A stretch of 64,000 bases of DNA from Azolla caroliniana (Eukaryota > Polypodiophyta). The stretch lies in assembly GCA_043228905.1 (NCBI GenBank), contig JBHGNT010000017.1, forward strand, positions 4,464,001 through 4,528,000, in the 5' to 3' direction. The translations under genes and the position numbers were made by a program. Under the pieces are notes generated by a model. That model worked only from the letters and a program-made list of their open reading frames with translations, searched no databases and was not told the DNA's origin. Shown here piece by piece: positions 30,715 through 42,988 of this stretch. The stretch's first letter is position 1. Every line of letters starts with the position of its first letter.

Positions 30715-32613
30715 ATGTTGCACCATGTTCAAGGTACGTTTTATATACAACAAGTATGCAATAAAGTTCTTTCTTTATTTCTCACTATCAATGTTGGTTG
30801 CTTGCTCTCATGGGGAGCGACAATGTGCGGAGTTTTATATTCCAACTTGATGTTGTATGAGGCAGATGATGTTCATGAGGCAATGATAGTACACACAAGA
30901 AGATTGATATTAGTTAGTCCATTTCGGCAACCTCGAAAGCAAGTGCGATACGTCCATGTCTAGAAAAAAATGGCTATAGTAACGTTATGGGCATTATGGA
31001 AATATAGATGTAGTCGACTTTATGATGCAATGAAACTTGGTCTCTCACATGTTTTGCTTGAGATATGGAAGAAATTACTGGTCGTAGTCTGTGGGCAGTA
31101 TGATAATATGCATGGTTCTCTAGAAAATGTTAACAAGAGAAGGAAGAAGCTTCTTCACTTATGGAGAAAGTCGCCCCTCTTTGTAGTGTCAGATCAAGGG
31201 CCTCAATGGAACTATCGACTTCCATGGACCCTTTCTTGAATATTAATACACCTCGACAATGTACCTCATCAAATTTCAACACCCCTTTATAAGTTGTTTT
31301 TGTATGTACAGGTTTTGGTGGTAATTGGCGAGATGGTTGATGTGGAAAATGAAGCATATTTTCTAATTTAGATAAGGATGAGTGATGATGGTGTTAGGGG
31401 CTGAAGCATATTTTCCTGAGGAGATGAGTATAGTAGATTCATTCTATTTTTGTATGTACAGAATTTTGGTAGTAATCAGCGAGATGGTTGATTCAGAAAT
31501 AAAACATAATTTTGTATTCTTGATAATGGATGAGTGTTGATGGTGTGGAGGTTAGAAGCATATTATTGAGGGTTGTTTTATTTGATTGAGTTTCCTTTCC
31601 TATCTTACAATTCTATAGTACAAGGACCTTAGGAATTGGGCTTGTCCAGGAGGTCTGTTGGAGTAAATCCGCAAGATGGTTGATGTAGAGAAAGTGAAGC
31701 AATTACTTTATTTTTGAATAGGGATGAGGGTAGATGGTGTGGGGTAAGAAGCATATTATCTACCATCAAAGGAGTGAGTTTTATTTGTTCTGGTTGTGCA
31801 GATGATTGGTGGATGCTGTGAGATGTTTGATGTGGACTTCATGAAACATATTTTCTGTTTTTGAGAAGGATGAGTGATGATGGTGTGGGGTCAAAGCATA
31901 TTCTCATGAGGAGAGGACAAAACTAGACTCCTTTTGTTTTTTATTTACAAGATTTTGGTGGTACCGGCAAGATGGTTGATGTGGAAAATGAAGCATATTT
32001 TTTGATCTCTTGATAAGGATGAGTGTTGATGGTGTGGAGGTTTGAAGCATATTCTTGAGGGTCGAGGAGGCATGTTGTAGTTGATCTAATTCTGGATAGA
32101 TCTTCCCTTGAACGGATAGTCATTATTCCTTTTCAAACGAAGATGCAAGAGAGGGTCGGATTTGCATAGATGTTTTGACATGAGGGATATGGGATAGTTG
32201 TGGGGTAACCATGGCAGCCTACCGCATTCTACATCAACATGGTTGATCATAGCTCGCGTGATATTACTGGAGTTACGAGTTGGAGAATAGGTGAAAGGAA
32301 ATGAAGGATAATTGTTATCATTATGGAGCCAGAGGAGATGGTCACACTCGAATGGGTAACAACATAAGAGGAAGCAGTGTGGACTAACCATTATGCCCTA
32401 CTACGTTCCACGTTCAATACATATAGGATTTCCAATGTCATTCTTTTTCGCCTTTCATTCTCCTTTGTGGTTTTCGTAGGTCATCATTGCTAGAGCTATT
32501 GTAATGTTTTCATGTTTCATTCTATGTTGTAAGCCTCTACGCAAATAACTTCAAGTTGTAGCCTTCAGATGTTTTTTAATATTACTGAAGAAATCTTTCA
32601 ATGAAAAAAAAGG
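30715..32613 (+). mobile_element. LINE 3' fragment with repeat-bearing 3' untranslated region
   Basis: 30970-31239 encodes a LINE C-terminus (MAIVTLWALWKYRCSRLYD, LEIWKKLLVVVCGQYDNMHG, WNYRLPW), closely parallel to those at 14220-14500 and 16738-17000. Coding in 30715-30960 is more decayed. After the stop comes a long 3' untranslated region with five degenerate tandem units (31311-32075). The terminus is TAATATTACTGAAGAAATC then a short poly(A) near 32605-32612. 5'-truncated, as is usual for LINE copies. Confidence 0.72.
31311..32075 (+). repeat. Five degenerate units of about 150 bp in a LINE 3' untranslated region
   Basis: Units begin near 31311, 31453, 31651, 31798 and 31950. Each contains GATGGTTGATGTGGA-like, AAGCATATTTT, AAGGATGAGTG(A/T)TGATGG and GAAGCATATT. 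The same GGTTGATGTGGA sits once in the 3' end of the LINE at 14580. Confidence 0.8.
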
Positions 32614-33049
32614 TACATTTTATATATGTTGCTTTTCTTTACATGTTTCCTTGTTGATCTCTTCAACAATGATTTATAATAGACCACATGAGAAACATGC
32701 TTGTCAAAGGCTCTAAATGGACATCACATCATCAAGATCACTTACTACCTTCATGTTCAATAACTATTTAATGTCCTAATATGTCACCAATAATATACGG
32801 TACAAGAAGGATAGTCATTTGCATGTGAGTATAGAAAGATTTAGAACTAAATGTATGCCCAATTATTAAATACCTAATGCATGTGAAAACAATTAGCATT
32901 GCTTTTGGCTATATAAAACACTGCAATCTTTATTGTCTTTTAGTTTAAGAGGCCATTATCTCCAACTATCCATCATTTAAGTTTTATGATGAGTTTAAAA
33001 TAATTCTAAAGTGGTAATTCTATCCAACAAATTTTATTTTTCTTTGAAA
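32614..33049. other. AT-rich spacer between two LINE copies
   Basis: Nothing recognisable. Confidence 0.45.
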
Positions 33050-34960
33050 AGATATCCTATCATTAGTATAAACAATTTACAAGATTTTAACCTCTATGTG
33101 ATTGGCGGGGGAAACAACCATTCCAGAGGCCGAAAATGCCTATAAAGAGTGCCGTAATTGGATGTCATGAATGGAGTAGCTATCCAGATAATAAGAAACT
33201 CCCTCCGTTGAGCAATTTTAGCCTTGGAGTCTCCAACTATACCATCCCATTGACCCTTCAAAGTATGAACTATGTCTAACCAAATGTTCAAAACCACTTC
33301 AGCTGGTGGTGTTTTAAGTTGATGGAAAACGAGAGAACACCAAGCCTTCCAAATGTGATATACAATGGTACTACTCAATATCTCCCATACTGGCTGAACT
33401 TCCTTCCTTACTCTCGAAAACTGTAATGACAACAGTGGTAATGTATGAACACTTTGATATTTACTGTAAAATCCATGGTCCATAGATTCATTGTCATAAT
33501 GGAACGTATCACAGACAAGTAATGTCCAAACCACCATGCCCCAAATGAAAACCAATGGGGGAAAATAATTAGCAAAAATTCTAAGGAGTCGTTGCCATAT
33601 CTGTTGAGATTCAATGCACTCCCATAAACAATGTTTTTGAGTTTCCATTTGTAATTGAAATCGAATACAACTAGAAGATACTCCCATTCTATGCAACCAT
33701 GTGCCTACTGGCAAGGCCTGCTGTACAACTAACCATTGTACATGCAATATTTTGTGTGGCTGTTTTCTTGCCCATAAGATAACCCCAAATTTTGACCATT
33801 GAGATGCAACTGGCAACACATCACGTGTATCTGAAAGTACATGTCTTCCCAACTATACAGAATATTGGAAGAAATTGAACTTGTTACCCGTGTAAGGATC
33901 TGTCCACTAATAATCAATTGGGTCCCAATCTAATTTGAATATCGGTTTTTTAACTAACACCCACAACTTCCAATGTGGCCTTATTTCCTCTATCATTGGA
34001 TCAATATACCATTTACGGTCAGCATATCCAATGACCCTTATCTTGTGCTCAAACAACTGGTATGTCCCAATGACCCAATCTATCACTATTTCCAGGGACT
34101 GAGATAATTGGTTTGTTTCATCCACCTCAAACAACCGGTATGTCTTATCATCTGAATACCCCTTCACAACCAAGAGTGCTTCCAATCTTGAAAAAACCCC
34201 AACCCATCTATGGTTAGCATTATTGGTGGTATGAGAAGTCTACTCATAACTTCCTGAATTTGTTGATACATTATTTGGCTACCATGCATACTACGTAGGA
34301 TTTCTTTTTGCTCTTTCAATGAATGCAATACAAATTCTTTCCAAGTCTGAATTGTTTTCGTTGGACCTTTTTTTCATTTTCCCCCACGACACTGAACCAT
34401 CTGATGTTGTAAACAACGGGTTCCAAACTATCTTTTGTGTGAGATAGTCAACATAATGTCTGGGATTAGGTTTATTATGGAGCAAACTAGGTAATGCATG
34501 TTTCCATGATGAAAATAATGTCCTAATAAATTTGTCTTCCCATCTATTGGCTGAAGGTACTCAGAAATGTTCCCTAAATATCCAATTTACATCCTTTGGC
34601 CAGGGGGCGCCTAAGAGAGGAGAGTAATCTGAACACCGGTCAATCAATAATACTTTCCATATCTCTTGCCCCGGTGTAAATCCTCTAGCAAGAAACTTAC
34701 TTAACAATGCTCTTGATTGATTTACTGGATCAATAATACCTAATCCACCTTTAGAATGAGGTAAGGTAATAACATCCCATTTCACTTTCGACCGAGCATT
34801 GGTTTCCGTTTTATTGGACCACAAGAAATTACGAATCTGTCTACGTATTTTCAGAATACATGAGTTGGAGAATATCCAACATGACAAAAATACCATGTTG
34901 AAGCCAATAAAACCTGATTAGCAACTAAATCTGACCAGCAAAAGACAACTTGGCTGAGTT
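33050..34960 (-). mobile_element. LINE 3' half, 5'-truncated, opposite orientation
   Basis: Minus-strand pieces in order: RRQIRNFLWSNKTETNARSK and TLPHSKGGLGIIDP (34896-34561, post-RT region), QKIVWNPLFTTSDGSVSW (about 34420), KLWVLVKKPIFKLDWDPIDY (about 33920), then the 252-residue zf-RVT/C-terminal block (33852-33094) with QQALPVGTWLHRMG, ETQKHCLWECIESQQIW, TIVYHIWKAWCSLVFH and HTLKGQWDGIVG. Frameshifts separate the pieces. The 3' terminus TACTAATGATAGGATATC near 33055 matches the other LINE tails. The 5' end breaks off in the reverse transcriptase near 34960, next to an unrelated block. Confidence 0.78.
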
Positions 34961-36540
34961 TTCGGTGTCGGTGTTGCCGTTCCTAGCGTTGTCCAACCTA
35001 CTATGTCGTTGTTTGGCATCTCTGTCTGGTTTTCATCGCTTTATCGCCTCCGTTCATTCCGTTTGTAGGTTTGGCATTGTCTAGCGCTGTCCATCTAAGT
35101 CCACGTCTGTGTCTCCGACTCCGTCCAGCCCATCTGTCTCATCGGGCCGTTATTGTCTTTTCGGCCCTCCAGTTGTGGCCGACGTTGTCCGGCCACTGTT
35201 CAACTGTTGTCCAGTTGTCCGTCCCGTCGTTTTGGCGTCATTGTCGTTCCAACCGTCACTTGTCCGGCCACTTCTGTCGCTTGTCTGGCTACTACGGCCA
35301 TTCCAACCACTTATGTGCATTTTGGCCACTCTGGCTGCATTCTTGAAATTCCGGACATTCCGGACATTCCGGTTAGTATAGGCATGTTGCCGCTGTTTTG
35401 GCTACTCTTCGATTGCTTGTCAGATCCAGCCATTGTGTTCATTTGTCTGGCCCATCCGGTTACTCTTCCGCTGTTCTTCGGCCATTGTCTGGCTATCGCC
35501 GTTATTGTTGTCGTCTCTATTGGCCCGTCCGGCCGTCACCATCATTGTATGTTCCCTCTATTGGCCTTCCATCTTTGTCACGGTTTCGGCCGTCATCTGG
35601 TTGTCGGTGTCCTGCGTCGTTGCCATCTGGATGTCACCGTTGTCTTCCCGTCCATGTTTCCATCTCTCTATCCGTTTCAGCTCCGTCTCCGGCCATCGTT
35701 GTTCGGCCGCCTATCCAGCCACTACATTGGTTACACTTCCGCCGTTGTCCGGCCATCGATCTAGCCTCCTTCGTTCCAGCACCATCCGGCCACTCACACC
35801 GCTCTTTGATCACTCTCTTACCGACAATTTACTGGCCTCTCATTCGTCTCTGTCGGTGTCGTCGTATCTGGCTGCTTTTGTGCATTTCCACCGCTCGTCC
35901 GGATGTCTGTCTGTTGTCTTCTAGCCGTGCGTCCGGTCCATTGTCCCGATCGTTTGTCCATTTCTCCGACCCTCCAGCTACTCCAACCATTGTAAGGCTA
36001 TTCCGGCCGGTTCTCAACCCTTCGGGCCACTGTCTGGCGGTCGTTCCGGTTGCTTTTCGACCATGTAGTTTTAATTGGTCTGTGTCCCTTTGGCTCGTTG
36101 GTTCGTCTCTGTCTGTGCCTCTACAGTTGCCTCATTCTGATTTCTTTGTGCCTTTTATTTTTCTGGTCCGACAATGTCTGGTGCGTCGACATCTCCTTCT
36201 CTGTCTTCTTTGGCCCCTTTGTGTTAACCAACTCTTGTTCTGGTTTCGATTCCAGCTCTAGATGTCTCTGCGTCACATCTTCTGGAACGATCTCCTGTGC
36301 ATTCTCAGTACTTCTTGCCGGCATCCCCTCCACACACTGCTTCTTCCTTCGCAGTCTCCTAGTGGACTTCTCTTTCCGGTCGTGCTAGCATCGGTCCCTT
36401 CTCTATCACTGTTTGTTTGGCCATGTCATTGTTCGTCTTTGTCATTTTTTGTTGTCTCTCACACCACGCTTTCCCCCACACACACATTGTCACTAACTGC
36501 ACACTTGCACATGCATCCATTGTGTATCCTTCTGGGACGT
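34961..36540. other. Pyrimidine-rich low-complexity block with TCCGGCCA-like repeats
   Basis: The plus strand is rich in C, T and G and poor in A. Irregular repeats such as TTGTCCGGCCA and ATTCCGGACATTCCGG recur throughout 35070-36060. Long open frames occur in all three plus-strand frames (up to 287 codons), explained by the shortage of A and hence of stop codons. No domain is recognised. The block ends where a gypsy LTR starts at 36541. Confidence 0.5.
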
Positions 36541-37957
36541 TGTCGTGATGTGGCATGCTTGAGTGTGGGAAAAACCGGCAAAAGGGTGTCAAAATGTGCA
36601 GGTGCAATGTGTGTGCATACAAACTAAATTAATTGTGCACATGGAAAAGAAAAGGAAAACGGAAAGGTGCAAAGGAGGTATAGGAACTCATGTAAAAAGT
36701 AAGAGAGATATAGACTTATATATTATATAAGGGAGACTTAATGGACTAGTGGATAGTCACATTGACTACTAACTAAAGGTGCATGTTTCAAGTCCGGTCT
36801 TACAATGTCGCATGATTTAAGGAATTTTACTCCTTTTGCATTGAAGACAAAATTGGCAACCCCCCCTCCCTTTTTTGGTATAAAAGGAGGTCGATTGGGG
36901 CTCATTTGGGAGGACATTTTGGGAGGAGGATACTATCACCAATTTTCCTTTAAAGCTCTTCATCTTCTTCTTCACCATTTCTCTTTATCACATACCCCTT
37001 CATCCCCTCATTGCCACATGCTCGTCTTCTTCGTGTTGGTACTCGAAGTGCTCGTTTACGGTGCTCGTGAGCCCGAGTTTCATTGGTTCGACGTTGCTAC
37101 GCCCCCGTTCATCGTTCTGAGCCCGTGTGCTCACCGTTCGGGTTGTTGCGGTTCATAGGGGCCTGCATTTTTGTGGTGCTCGTGTGTTCATCTTCGTCGT
37201 GTTCGTGCTCCGTGTTTGGATTTGCTTTTGTCTCTAAGGGCATTTAGTATTTATGTTTTGTTGAGCTTGTGGTTAACTAGAAGTTGCCACATTGTAATCA
37301 AACCATATTTTATAAAGGGCCCTCTTGCGTTGGAATTGAACACATATTTATTTCTTTAGCCAATATCATTCGTGTTTTTTTTCTCTCTCTCTCTTTCTTT
37401 GTTCTTGTCCCCTTGTACGTTCGACCGTCTTGTGACAAGGGAGCGTTTCGAGCATGCCCATGCACCTCTCCTCATAAAGACGTACGAGCATTTGTGTGCG
37501 TGTTTGTGTCTTCCTTGTACGTTCGGTGGTCTTGTGACGAGGGAACGTTTCGGGCGTGCCCATGCACCTCTCCTCCTCATAAAGGCGTACGAGCATTTGT
37601 GTGTGTGCTTGTGTCTTCCTTGTACATTCGGTCGTCTTGTGACGAGGGAGCGTTTGGGCGTGCCCATGCACCTCTCCTCCTCATAAAGGCGTACGAGGAT
37701 TTGGTGCGTTTGTTTGTGTCTTCCTTCTACGTTCGGCTGTCTTGTGACGAGGGAGCGTTTCGGGCGTGCCCATGCACCTCTCCTCCTCATAAAGGTGTAT
37801 GAACATTTTGTGTGTGTGTTTGTGTCTTCCTTGTACGTTCGGTTGTCTTGTGACGAGGGAGTGTTTCGGCCGTGCCCATGCACCTCTCCTCCTCATAAAG
37901 GTGTACGAACATTTTGTGTGTGTGTTTGTGTCTTCCTTGTACGTTCGTTCGTCTAGA
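36541..37957 (+). repeat. Gypsy LTR, 5' copy, truncated
   Basis: It starts TGTCGTGATGTGGCATGC and parallels 54939-57028, but lacks the 594-bp internal duplication of that copy. It contains a tRNA-like stretch (36739-36812: a box-A-like AGTGGATAGTC and box-B-like TTTCAAGTCC), a TATA box (GGTATAAAAGGAGG, 36884-36897), a CT tract and the roughly 105-bp array. At 37957 it joins gag-tail sequence, so the normal LTR end is missing. It may be the 5' LTR of the outer element that ends at 58014. Confidence 0.65.
37403..37957 (+). repeat. Tandem array, five units of about 102-107 bp, in the LTR
   Basis: Each unit contains TCTTCCTTGTACGTTCGGTC, GACGAGGGAGCGTTTCGGGC and CCATGCACCTCTCCTCCTC (starts of the last near 37459, 37561, 37665, 37771, 37878). 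The period is close to a multiple of three, so several frames stay open on both strands. These are not genes. Confidence 0.88.
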
Positions 37958-38807
37958 GACTTCGGCGTTTGTGTCCGAGAACCAACGTGAGACCGGAGAG
38001 ACGGATGGTGGCAAAAAGGAAGACAAGGACAAAGATAGTACAGACAATGACGACGACCAAATTTCCTCGACACTCTTTCCAGACACTTGGGCAATTGCGT
38101 CCGAGAACCGATGTAAGACCCAAGAGATAGGAGGTGATGGCAAAGAACCGAAGGCCGAAAGTAATACATACGGCAAAAGACGGAAGCTAGCGGCGAGGAA
38201 GCAAAGGTCAATGCTGATTCGCGCAACGACAGCAAGGAGGCAAAGATCAATGTTGATTCAAGAAACATTAAGATGGAAATGGCTAAGTGCGGCACGAAAA
38301 AGGCAAACGACATAAATGTATAGGTCCCTCCACACTCTTTCCGGAGACTTGGGCTTTAACTGATGTAAGACCCAAGAGAAGGATAGTGACGGGGAAGAAG
38401 TAAGGGTTAAAGCTAATGCGTGCAACGAAGAATTTGCGCAAAATATGGCAAGGGATAACGATGGCCAAGCGAGCCATGAGGATTTGACGGATGTGATCAA
38501 AACATCTATCAAAGACACTGCTGTGAATGAGTCCAAGTGCCTTGAGCAAGGAAACGATCGAGACAAAGGTGGTACATTTATGAGACTTAAACGATTATCC
38601 TCAAGAAGGGAGCAAGGGGCCATGACAACAAGTCATGGTAAAGCAAAGAAAAGACGAATGATATGGTGGATTGGCTAGTAACCATGATTCGAGTGCAAAG
38701 GAAAGGACAAGCTCGACGTGGAGGAGTCATGCTGATCACCATTGCCGAAATCTCACTTTCTCTCTTCTTGGCACGTACTAGAGGACGTGCGGTTTGGTGG
38801 GGGTGGA
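37958..38807 (+). pseudogene. Gypsy gag-tail remnant with recurring 70-bp module, ending in a polypurine tract
   Basis: It begins with ETSAFVSENQRETGETDGG and has further module copies at about 38080 and 38345, separated by Asp/Lys-rich sequence (KEDKDKDSTDNDDD). An open piece continues to 38313, and another at 38445-38678. It ends with the family hairpin (38771-38790) and polypurine tract GGTTTGGTGGGGGTGGA before the LTR at 38808. No pol is present. Confidence 0.6.
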
Positions 38808-39919
38808 TGTCGTGAAGATTTTCGGCAATGGTGTGAAAATCACATAAAACATACAAAATCAAGTGTCAATCATATAAAACAATAATAGTGAATATACTAA
38901 TTCTAAGTAAGTTTAATATCTTAGTATAAAAGACGAAGATCTTGAAGAGGTGCACTTTACTACATAAGAAACGGATATCTAAGTGTCAACTTATGTGGGT
39001 AAGAAGTTGCGAAAGAAAAAGAGAAAATTATGAGATATCCCACATAGACAGGACGAATAAGGCTCTCACCATATATAAGGTAGAGCAAAAGTTATTATCT
39101 TTGTGTCTATGTGTGGAGCATAGAGAGTTCAAGGTAACTTGAACTAAGAGTGGAGGTGGCCTAGCTACTTGTAAATGTTTTGGCCAACCAAAACCGGACC
39201 GGCGATGGAGCCGGTGATCCTGCGGCAGCCGGCAAAGCGATGGTGACACACCGGCAACTGGTGATCCAGTGGAACCGTCATCCGGCCGAGAAAGAGACGG
39301 TGAGCCAGTGGAACCGACATCCGACGGCAATCGGCAACCGGCGAGGCGACGACATCCACCGGTAACCGACGACATCCGGTGACTAGATAAATAAATATAT
39401 AAATATATATACATATACATAGAAGGAGGGCAAGTAAGGATTCAAACCTTGCACCTCAAATTAGGAGTCAATTGGCTTACCACTAAGCGAAGATATTTAG
39501 TTAAAATTATATTTCTATCATTGTAGATTTACATATAAATTCTCATACATGAGAGCTAAAATGAGTAACATGGTTATCATGCACCACATGTAATACATGA
39601 GCGCCAAATGGCAAACATGCATTTTATGCATGTCTTGAACCCTCAAATGCATGAGGGCATCTATAAAAGAGGGAATTTAATATTAAGAAGAAAATTTGTT
39701 ATCCTTTGGATGATATACCTTGTTCTTGAAATCTAAAGTCAAGAGTTCTTAATCTCTCTCTCAATCAAAAATCAAGCGTTCTATCTTATCTCAATCTCTC
39801 TCTTTCAATCTATCTTAATTCCTTTCTCGCTAAAGCTTGCGCCAACTTCGAGTCTTTCCGGTCCAGAACCCCGGCAGTTCCGCCTCACGATCCGCGCGTA
39901 ATGACGGATCTTCACGACA
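38808..39919 (+). repeat. Gypsy-type LTR (about 1.1 kb)
   Basis: It starts TGTCGTGAAGATTTTCGG after a polypurine tract and probably ends TTCACGACA at 39919, by comparison with the LTR ends at 42950 and 45805. It contains CCGGC-rich repeats (39200-39370) and, antisense to the LTR, a tRNA-like stretch (39430-39492, with TTAGTGGTAAGCC and GGTTTGAATCC on the minus strand). The right boundary is inferred. Confidence 0.55.
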
Positions 39920-41478
39920 CCGGAAGACGTTACGAAATCGGATACACCACATCTTGACCGGAGACTTCGGCGGTTCACGTTCCCGACATGCGAAAAAGGA
40001 AGACCCAAGATAAGGGTCAGAGATACAACAAGCCCGAGGAGGATCCTTCATACCGGTTTTAGAGACTCCGGCAGTCGGCCGAGAGCCGGCATGAGACCTA
40101 GAGTGACGAATGGTGGCGGTAAGGGGACAAGGGTGGAAGGCAACAAAAGGCCGATCCGATGGGTTCCTCACACCAATCCGGAGACACCGGCAGTTCAGGC
40201 CAACGTGGCAACATGAGACCGAGAGACAAGGATGGTGGCGGTAGGAAACAGAACCCGATGATGAAGGAAGTGCGGATGGGCGATCCTACGACGATCCTCA
40301 CACCGATCCGGAGACACCGGCAGTTCAAGCCGACGTGGCAACGGGAGACCGAGTGAGAAGGATGGTGGCGGCAAGTGAATGGGATCAAGCAGGAGGGGCG
40401 AAGGCAGAGCGGCAAGGAGGTATCGGGCCAGCAAGGCGGCCACAAAACCAAAACTGGACCTTCCGGCAAGGTCAAAAGTAGGAAAGAAAGGCGTTCCTAT
40501 GAGATCCTCACACCAATTTGGAGACACCGGCAGTTCAAGACAACATGACAACGCAAGACCGAGTGAGAAGGATGGTGGCGGCAGGAAACGGGAACCAACG
40601 ATGCAAGAAGAGCAAACCGGGAGCCGGCAAGGCCAGAGTTGATGAGGGCCGAACCCTTACCGGCCGGTTATGGTTTCGGAAGGAAGTCGGTGAGGCGTAA
40701 GCTCGGAGTAGAACAAGAGTGTGGGAGTGGCCATCGAGGGCCAAAGCAAAGCATGAGTGCTGGACGGTGTTCGGCACAGGCAGGTCGAACAAGGACGACG
40801 GAAGACGGCACACGGCGGTGCCAAGAACAAGAGCGCGGCACACGGAGGCCTTAGAGCGGAACTTTGGCAGTTCAAGCCACCGAGGCAACGTAAGACCAAG
40901 GAGAAGGAAGGTGGTGGCGAGGGGACGAAGGCGATGGGCAACAACACGGGATGGCAACAGGGGCTACACGAAGGGCACCGACATGGAGGTCGGGGTGACG
41001 GCATGCTCTACCATGAAAAAGCGCAACAAGCAAGGGGAAACATCAAGCACGTATTTAGAGAACAACGACGAAACCCAGAAAGAGCCTACCGGAGGTGAGC
41101 GCAGAATGAAGGGAGTTGGTATGACGTGTTTGGGGTGAGGAGAAGGTCGAGCCGGAACAGGAACACTCGCGGTACGCGAGATGTGGCATCCAGCGAGCAA
41201 TCGAAGTAACGGGGGGGGTCTAACTGGAGGACATGCACGACGAGCTAAGGAAGAGAGACCGGGTCAGCAACGGTGTTTGGGAGGGTTGGTCAAAGAAGAA
41301 GGTGTGTGCGGTGGACGTGGTGGATCGGATGGAGCCGACGGGTCGGCGCCGGCAAGGAACCGGCAAGACGGTTGGGTGCCGAGAAGGTGAAGAACCCGGT
41401 TGATCACCATAGCCAAAATCTCTCACCCCTTTCCTTTCTTGGCACATACCGGTGGATGTGCGGTTTGGTGGGGGTGGA
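39920..41478 (+). pseudogene. Non-coding or decayed gypsy interior with repeated ETPAV-type modules
   Basis: The interior lies between LTR-like sequences. The 70-bp module recurs at about 39960, 40060, 40180, 40306, 40515 and 40855, each containing GAGAC(A/T)(C/T)CGGCAGT and a later GGATGGTGGCGGC. Short open frames exist (for example 40719-41138) but contain no recognised domain, and neither gag nor pol can be seen. It ends with the hairpin (41442-41461) and the polypurine tract before 41479. Confidence 0.5.
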
Positions 41479-42097
41479 TGTCGTGAAGATTTCCAACTAT
41501 AGTGTGAAACTGGGGTGGAATGGGCAAGTCGGTGGCGTGCAACATGTGCACATGTATAGTAGGAAACGGTGTATAGAATAAGGAGGAGTATTTATCCCAC
41601 ATTGTAACACATCCCTCTCCTTGGTATACCATTTTTGAGTCTCTTGTGAAGGGGTTGCCCATTTTTGAGTCGTAAGGGTATACCATTTTGTAGAGGGTCG
41701 TTTTGTTAAGAATTTCTAGGGTTAGTAACTGTCTTGTGGTCTTCTTCTTCTTCTCCTTCTTGAGAAGTTGGGCACAATAGCCATGGCGACAAAGCTTTGT
41801 TAGGTTTAACGTCTTTTCTTCTGAGTCTAGCCCGGCTCGAAGCCGGGGTTGTATCTTTTCCTTTGTAATATATACGCTTGTATCTGCTTGTGCATGTTGG
41901 TGTATCCAGTGGTTTTGGGAGCATAGCCCTCCGTTCCCTATGCATAAGAGTCGGTGTCGTGCGCACGCTCTCTCTCTCTCGTGTTCGGTCGCCTCCGGGT
42001 CGTGTTCGGAGTCGGTTTTCTTGGCATTCCCTTTTCCCTCGTCCAAGACCCCCATGGTCCCGCCCCTTTCTACACGCATGCGCGTAATAATGCGACA
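41479..42097 (+). repeat. Gypsy LTR (619 bp)
   Basis: It starts TGTCGTGAAGATTTCC and ends GCGTAATAATGCGACA, like the ends of the inner element's LTRs. It carries the CCCCCATGGTCCCGCCC motif near 42050 that is also near the end of the LTRs at 9505, 46830 and 57975. A second LTR-bounded element starts four bases further on. Confidence 0.65.
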
Positions 42098-42101
42098 ATG
42101 G

Positions 42102-42950
42102 TGTCGTAGTGTAATTCGCACACTACGTGAAAAATTGCATTTTCGATCTCTCCGGATAGGACATGGAGTACCCAGTGAGAACGGAAGGAGGAACCAGTAA
42201 GAACCGAACCCGGTAAGGAGACCCGGTGAGAACCGGATGAAGAAGGCCGATGAGAGTCTCTCACAGATGAAGATACATATTTGCAAATAGAAGAAAGTAT
42301 AAAAATATATACTACATGCATAGGGCAAGATTCAAACCTTGCACCTCCCTGTTTATAATGTAAAGCCTTACCATTACACTAACATATCATTAGTGGTAAA
42401 TAAAAGGAAACGTCCCACATAGAAAGGTAAGTTCACGCTAGGATAAACTTTAGTTAGACGAAAATGCATGATAAAAGAAAAGGCTACGCATGCACATGTA
42501 GCGTGCATGAACACCATAGTCGATAAAACGCATCAAGTTAGAAAAAGTAGGATCACTTTAGAAAAAGCATGTTAGAGAAAACATAGTTAGAGAAAATGCA
42601 TGGATTGTGAAGACTCTCTCATCACTATATAAGGATGAGGAGCACAATGTAATAGGGGTGTGAAATATTTGTGAAATTGGATATATTTCCTAAAACACCA
42701 ATTAATATAATCGTGGGATTCATGAAGTTTTATATAATCTATCTCTTCCAATCTATGATAAATTGTTATTAGGATTCTAAATATTAATAAATCTAATAAT
42801 CTATACTTGTGGGATTCACAAGTTTCTATCTCTCTTTCTAATAATCTATACATAACCATAAAATTGTCTCAAATTCTTCCTCCTCCTAGTCCAAAACCCC
42901 AACGGTTCCCACCTGACTCACGCAACGATCCGGCGCTGAAAGGCACGACA
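42102..42950 (+). repeat. 5' LTR of the non-autonomous element
   Basis: It runs TGTCGTAGTGTAATTCG to GGCACGACA. It includes an antisense tRNA-like stretch (42321-42385: TTAGTGTAATGGTAAGG and GGTTTGAATC on the minus strand) and a TATA-like CACTATATAAGG near 42625. Confidence 0.85.
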
Positions 42951-42988
42951 CAAGTGGTGAACCCGACGTGAAAGCGGGTGGCAAGGAG

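Noticed and set aside
35071-36388. Long overlapping plus-strand open frames (up to 287 codons)
   Set aside because: They occur in all three frames at once, in sequence poor in A, so stops are rare by composition. No domain or start context is seen.
37284-37883. 172-175 codon frames on both strands with repeated CTFGRLVTRERF-like or RGAWARPKRSLV-like units
   Set aside because: They are produced by a tandem array whose period is close to a multiple of three, which keeps several frames open in both directions. The array lies inside an LTR.
39430-39492. A functional tRNA gene on the minus strand
   Set aside because: A-box- and B-box-like motifs are present, but the acceptor and D stems do not pair convincingly. 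It recurs inside LTRs, so it is treated as tRNA-like only.
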